Source: Sesamum alatum (taxonomy: Eukaryota > Streptophyta > Magnoliopsida > Lamiales > Pedaliaceae). From it: DNA of 64,000 nt. Under the pieces are notes generated by a model. It was not told the DNA's origin and made no database searches. It was given only the letters and a program-made list of their open reading frames with translations. A program made the position numbers and the translations under genes. The stretch is from contig JACGWO010000012.1 of assembly GCA_034509735.1 (NCBI GenBank), positions 186,001 to 250,000 on the forward strand, written 5' to 3'. Below are positions 59,832-64,000 of this stretch, piece by piece. Numbering within the stretch: position 1 is the first letter of the stretch; each line of letters opens with the position of its first letter.

Positions 59832-62253
59832 ATGGACGATTTGAGTTTTTCGCGATCTGGTCTCTCCATGGCTGATATTCTCGACCTCACCTCCCAAGCT
59901 ATCAAATGGAGATCCTCAAGCCATGATGGAGATACAACACCTATATGCCCGTTTGAAGGTGGCACAAGATGTTCAGCCCCCTACATGCTCATCCGCCCCG
60001 TTCCCAACTCTTAAGCCCGCATCCAAGCACATCCTTACTCCATTCCACCCTCTCCTCCGTCCAGCCCCAACGTGTAGTGCTCTCGGAAGTTGCTCCACCA
60101 CCGGCGGCACTTGTGATCCCTCATCTTCCGCCGGTGGCACACGTGACTCCTCATCTTCCACTGCTGCAAAACAGCCCTTTGGGCGAGTCACTTGGTGTAG
60201 ACAAAGAGGGTGACCTTTCCCCTCCTCATATGGCTGTTGTAGCTCCATTCCCTTCCCCCTCATGTGTTGAAAAGTCGCCACCAACAGCCCTATTTCTGCC
60301 GGTTTCTCAAATCTTGGCTGCACTGTCGCATAGAGTCTCTTTCACTTGGTGTGGACGAAAAGGGTGACCTTTCCCCTCCTCATTATGGCTGTTGAACTCC
60401 ATTTCCTTCCCCCTCATGTGCTGAAAACTCGCCACCAACAGCCCCACTTCTGCGGGTTTCTCAAAACTTGGTTGCGCCGGCAAATAGAGTCTCTTCACTT
60501 GGTGTGGACGAAGAGGATGACCTTTCCCCTCCTCATATGGCTGTTGGAGCTCCATTTCCTTCCCCCCCATGTGCTGAAAACTCGCCACCAACAGCCCATT
60601 TCTGTCGGCTTCTCAAAACTTGGCTGCGCCGGTGAATAGAGTCTCTTCAAGCCCGCCTTTGCTTCCATGGCCTTCTTCTCCACTCACTCATGGATCTTCT
60701 TACAAAGATGTGCTTAAAGGACGCTCTACCAATCTCATAACGGCTGGAAAAGAAGCCTTTTGTTGCTGGAGGTAATGATTTCACGCCTTGCTCTTTGTCA
60801 CGCCCTAATGAAGCTATTCACCCTCTCAACGTAAAAGATTCCTCTATCATTATGGCTGATGTGAATTCTCCGATTGCTCCGATCTTGGTTAACAATTCGA
60901 TTAATGTCGCTGATTCTCCGGCTTTGGTTGATGGCCATTGTAACATGATTACTCCGGTTGCTCCGGGCTTGTTGGTCAATTCGGCTGATTCTAAATGCTC
61001 CGATTGCCCCGGTTGTTATTGTTGGTTCTCCGGTTGCTCCGGACTTGCGTATTGATCCGCCTAAAGATATTGATACGGTTGCTTACGTCCTTACTTAATT
61101 CATCTTCTAAATTGAATATTCGAGTGTCCCGAAATTTGTCTTTGGGGCTGAATTCTCATCATGACGCCTTTGCTGCCCTCTTCGTGAACAATCGAAAAAG
61201 AAGTCCTTGCGGTTTGTTCCCCCGGAATTCCAAAACGGAGGAAGTTATTGTTCAGCCCTCTCTTGACATGATAAACAATGTTCTAAGCGGGTGGGAAACT
61301 ACGGCGGTTGGATACCTCCTTGGTCGCAAAACCACCTTTCTTTCCCTTCCGGGACTTTGTTCATGTGAATTGTCCCGGTATCAAAGAAGTGAGAACCACT
61401 ATCAACGGTTTTTTCTTCTTCACTTTTGAAAATGCTTCGGCTATGGATGGATTGTTGAGAGCGGTCCTTGGCTCTTCCAAGGACAGCCCATTGTTCTTCA
61501 AAGATGGGAACCCGGAATGGTCTCTTACGAAAAACAAAGCCACACTCAAGTTCCTGTTTGGATCCGCCTTTGGCACACTTCCTGTTGAACTTTGGACGGA
61601 TATGAGGGCCACGGTTTGATACCATTGCTAGCGGTATTGGCAAGCCACTTACAACGATGCTATCACAAAGGCATTGCACGAGACTGGACTTTGCTCATGT
61701 ATGTGTTTATGCTTGATTACTCCTCCACTCTCCCCAAGCACATTATTCATCATGATTCCTTCAGAGAGACGGATCGGAGTCACCATGCCGCATTGACATT
61801 GAATATTGAATGGATCCCACCGAAGTGTCGAACTTGTTGCTCCCTCGGCCATTTCGGCCAAGGCTTGCCCTACCTGGAAAAGCCGCCAAAAACAGCCGGG
61901 CATCTACATTCCAAAATCAGCCCCCCCTCAGACCACAACTACCGAGCATGCTCCGGCCAGCTCTACTTCGAAGCAGGCACATCAGAAACACCCGGGTGCT
62001 TCCTTTGTCCCCAAACCTCCGAATTACCGGGTCACAACTTCCCTCTCAGAGAACGCTCCTGTCCACTCAATTCCGGCCCCCCCATCTCCTTTGGAAGGAG
62101 CAGTCGTTGATGATCATCCTCCTCCCCCTTTGGAGAATATTGAGGAGCATCCCCCACTCACCAATCCTTTTGAAGCTCTCAATGAGGTGTCCCTTGAAGC
62201 TTGATTTCACCTCCTCGGGCCCTAATAGACGCAGGCCCGCCTCATCGTTATAA
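59832..62253 (+). pseudogene. LINE-B ORF1: gag-like nucleic-acid-binding protein, decayed
   Basis: Counterpart of LINE-A ORF1. The probable start MDDLSFSRSGLSM is at 59832. A Pro/Ser-rich N-terminus follows (SPPHMAVVAPFPSPS), expanded by three 153-bp repeats. Then come SYKDVLKGRS near 60700 and a Val/Ala/Pro-rich stretch. The DUF4283-like core is next: EEVIVQPSLDMI, WETTAVGYLLGRK, KPPFFPFRDFVH and NGFFFFTFENA (61230-61435). Then LPVELWTD, DFAHVCVMLDYSSTLPKH-like residues and the knuckle PPKCRTCCSLGHFG (about 61810-61860), whose last ligand is again unclear. The tail is Pro-rich, with NPFEALNEVSLEA. The frame changes several times (near 60345, 61300, 61620-61690 and 61800), so the protein is not made intact. 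The stop is at 62251-62253. Confidence 0.85.
60188..60648 (+). repeat. Three tandem 153-bp repeats inside LINE-B ORF1
   Basis: The block beginning tcacttggtgtagac is repeated at 60342 and 60495 (spacings 154 and 153). Each unit encodes SLGVDxxxDLSPPHMA, PFPSPxC and SPPTA, and ends near atagagtctct. A 153-bp unit is 51 codons, so the expansion would have kept the frame; a single extra base at about 60341 now breaks it. LINE-A has no obvious counterpart of the triplication. Confidence 0.88.
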
Positions 62254-62290
62254 ATGACATGAGCAAACCACTTGGAATGTGAAGGGCTTT
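62254..62290 (+). pseudogene. LINE-B ORF2 stub
   Basis: Following the ORF1 stop, aatgacatgagcaaac-cacttggaatgtgaaggg aligns with the first bases of LINE-A ORF2 (AATGATTAGAGCAGCC-GCTTGGAATGTGCGGGG, minus strand 4820-4785). After about 35 bases it leaves ORF2 and continues as GT-rich 3' UTR. The endonuclease, RT and C-terminal domains are deleted. Confidence 0.75.
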
Positions 62291-62595
62291 TTGGTTGGAA
62301 TAATCGGTTCGCTTCGATTGGCTTGTAGCCGTGATTGTTATGTTGCCTTTGTTGATTTTGGCCGGCTTGTAGCCAAGTTTGTTTTTTGGCCTATTGATGT
62401 ATTTTTGCTGTCATGTCTGCCTTGTTGCTTTGTGCTCCTCGTCGAAGCTGGGCTTGTCGTTGTTGTTTTGTGCCCAGGATTGGTTGATCGATGTTGCCTT
62501 CCTGGGCCTTCATTCTTTTGAGGACTGGGCGCACAACCTACGTCACAAATGTAACTTTCTCTTTATTTTTGCAATTTACCTTTACCTAAAAAAAA
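62291..62595 (+). other. LINE-B 3' UTR and poly-A tail
   Basis: GT-rich non-coding sequence with repeated ttggcttgtagcc and ttgttgcttt motifs. It shares tttgtgcccaggatt and gttgccttcctgg with the LINE-A 3' UTR and ends tttacctttacct plus an A-run. ORFs at 62279-62603 are chance openings in this tail. Confidence 0.75.
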
Positions 62596-64000
62596 TGCAC
62601 TAGTACTACATCTAAAACACTCTTTTATGAGCCATGGACTCAGCTTCTGTACCTTTTGAACAAACGACAAACTCTTTTAAATTAAATTTATACACTTATT
62701 CCCTTTTATCTTTGCCATATTCTCGACTTGGTTCAACCTTTATATAATCAATCGTTGTACGTCCGGATACATGCCTAATACTCAACACAATCGTAAGAAA
62801 CACCTTGTGTTTTTAGTCCTTATCATTGACTGATTAGATGACTCATTTCTGGCTACAAATATATTCGTAATTGACTCTAATTAATCAATATTCAAAAGCC
62901 AGTCTTTCAATTATTACAACTAGGACTCCATCTTATTCAACATAAAAATGCACTAGGACTACATCTAGAACACTCTTTCGAGCCATGGATTCAGCTTTGT
63001 ACCTTTGCTCAATGAAAAACTCCTTTAAAACAAGTTTTAGACACTAATGCACTTTTTATCTTTGCCATATCGAGGGGCTTTGCAGAACCTTCATAATCAA
63101 TCGTACGTCCGGCATACATTGCCTAGTACTCAACACAATCATAGAAAACACCTTGTGCTTTCAGTCCTTATCATTAACTAATAGATAAACTCATTTTTTG
63201 CTATAAATATATTCGTATTGACTCTAATAATCAATATTAAAGCCTCTCTTCAATTATATGACTAGGATTCCATCTTATTCAACATAAAAAAATTGCACTA
63301 GTACTACATCTACAACACACTTTTTGAGCCATGGGACTCAACTTTGTACCTTCTGCACAACGACAAACTCCTTTAAACAAATTTAGACACTTATTTCCTT
63401 TTATCCATGCTATATCGGGAGCTTGGTCAACGTTCGTAACAATCGCAGTCCCGGATACATGTCTAATTACTCAACACAATCGTAGGACACATCTTGTGTT
63501 TTCAGTCCTTATCATTAACTTGATAGATGACTCATTTTTTGGCTATAATATATTCGTATTGACTATAATAATCAATATTAAAGCCACTCTTCGGTCATAT
63601 GACTATCACTCCATCTTATTCAACATAAGAAGCACTAGGATTACATCTAGAACACAGTTTTGAGCCATGGACTCAGCTTTGTACCTTTGCGCAAAGACAA
63701 ACTCCCTTTAACCAAGTTTAGACACTACTAAAAATGCATTAGGACTACATCTAAAAACACTCTTTCGAGCCAGGACTCAACCTTGTACCTCCATTGCGCA
63801 ACGACAAACTCCTTTAAACAAGTTTACACACTAAATCCACTTTTCTTTCCCATATCGAGGGGCTTGCAGTACCTTCATAATCAATCGTATGTCCGTCAGA
63901 TACATGCCTAATACTCAACACAATCGTAGGAAACACGTCGTGCTTTCAGTCCTTATCATTGACTGACAGATGACTCATTTTTGGCTATAAATATATTTGT
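62596..64000 (+). repeat. Tandem satellite block 6
   Basis: The satellite resumes at tgcactagtactacatc and runs to the end of the window in the same orientation. Monomers carry more small indels than block 5. One is shortened near 63725, where gacactac joins taaaaatgcattagg. No gene is seen; ORF 63331-63663 is repeat-derived. Confidence 0.96.

Larger units (their letters stand above)
59676..62595 (+). mobile_element. LINE-B, internally deleted L1-type element (ORF1 only)
   Basis: A plus-strand LINE of the same family as LINE-A. It has a CT/AC-rich leader, a decayed ORF1, the ORF1/ORF2 boundary, only about 35 bases of ORF2, and then the GT-rich 3' UTR ending TTTACCTTTACCT with an A-run (62588-62595). 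The endonuclease and RT are absent, so it would need proteins from an intact relative to move. No target-site duplication is visible. About 15 bp of the monomer (catcttattcaacat) is missing between the two flanks, suggesting insertion with a small deletion. The A-run merges with the satellite's own aaaaatgcac. Confidence 0.88.

Noticed and set aside
59969..60367. 132-codon Pro-rich ORF that could be taken for a host gene
   Set aside because: It lies inside LINE-B ORF1 and contains the 153-bp repeats; the surrounding DUF4283-like and knuckle motifs show it is part of the LINE.
1..64000. CRISPR-like interpretation of the regular repeats
   Set aside because: The repeats are contiguous 330-bp monomers without unique spacers, and the context is a plant nuclear genome.

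Overview
The window is plant nuclear heterochromatin. Roughly 46 kb of the 64 kb is one AT-rich tandem satellite with a monomer of about 330 bp, all in the same orientation. I see no intact host gene, rRNA, tRNA or CRISPR array. The evidence for a flowering plant is the set of parasites inside the satellite: L1-type LINEs with a plant-style ORF1, a chromovirus-like Ty3/Gypsy element primed by initiator tRNA-Met, and an integrated caulimovirid (endogenous pararetrovirus, EPRV) of florendovirus-like layout. I cannot name the species.

Layout: 1-1605 satellite; 1606-7016 near-complete minus-strand LINE (LINE-A) with a target-site duplication; 7034-14488 satellite; 14494-15335 minus-strand LTR fragment (copy A); 15336-26747 satellite; 26748-33982 minus-strand EPRV, about 7.2 kb; 33983-53677 satellite, containing a 6.1 kb head-to-tail duplication (36611-42705 and 42706-48804) and a three-monomer higher-order repeat (about 50.1-52.4 kb); 53678-55458 minus-strand Ty3/Gypsy fragment (copy B: integrase, LTR, primer-binding site); 55459-59675 satellite; 59676-62595 plus-strand LINE (LINE-B), same family as LINE-A but lacking nearly all of ORF2; 62596-64000 satellite.

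All the transposon and virus reading frames are broken by frameshifts or stops, so none looks functional. The EPRV lost its coding capacity through single stops and frameshifts in what appears to have been one long movement protein-capsid-protease-RT-RNase H frame, followed by a second ORF that starts inside the stop codon of the first. LINE-A and LINE-B share the same 3' end and the same ATGA-type ORF1/ORF2 boundary. LINE-B is a deletion derivative that also carries a triplicated 153-bp segment in ORF1.

The most useful items for a second look are the near-identical 6.1 kb duplication, whose copies seem to differ only by single-base indels; the ORF2-less LINE; the inverted satellite scrap at the LINE-A 5' junction; the florendovirus-like insertion and its fused-frame layout; and a stretch of satellite (about 8-20 kb) so rich in scattered indels that base-calling quality should be checked. 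No wholly new system was recognised.
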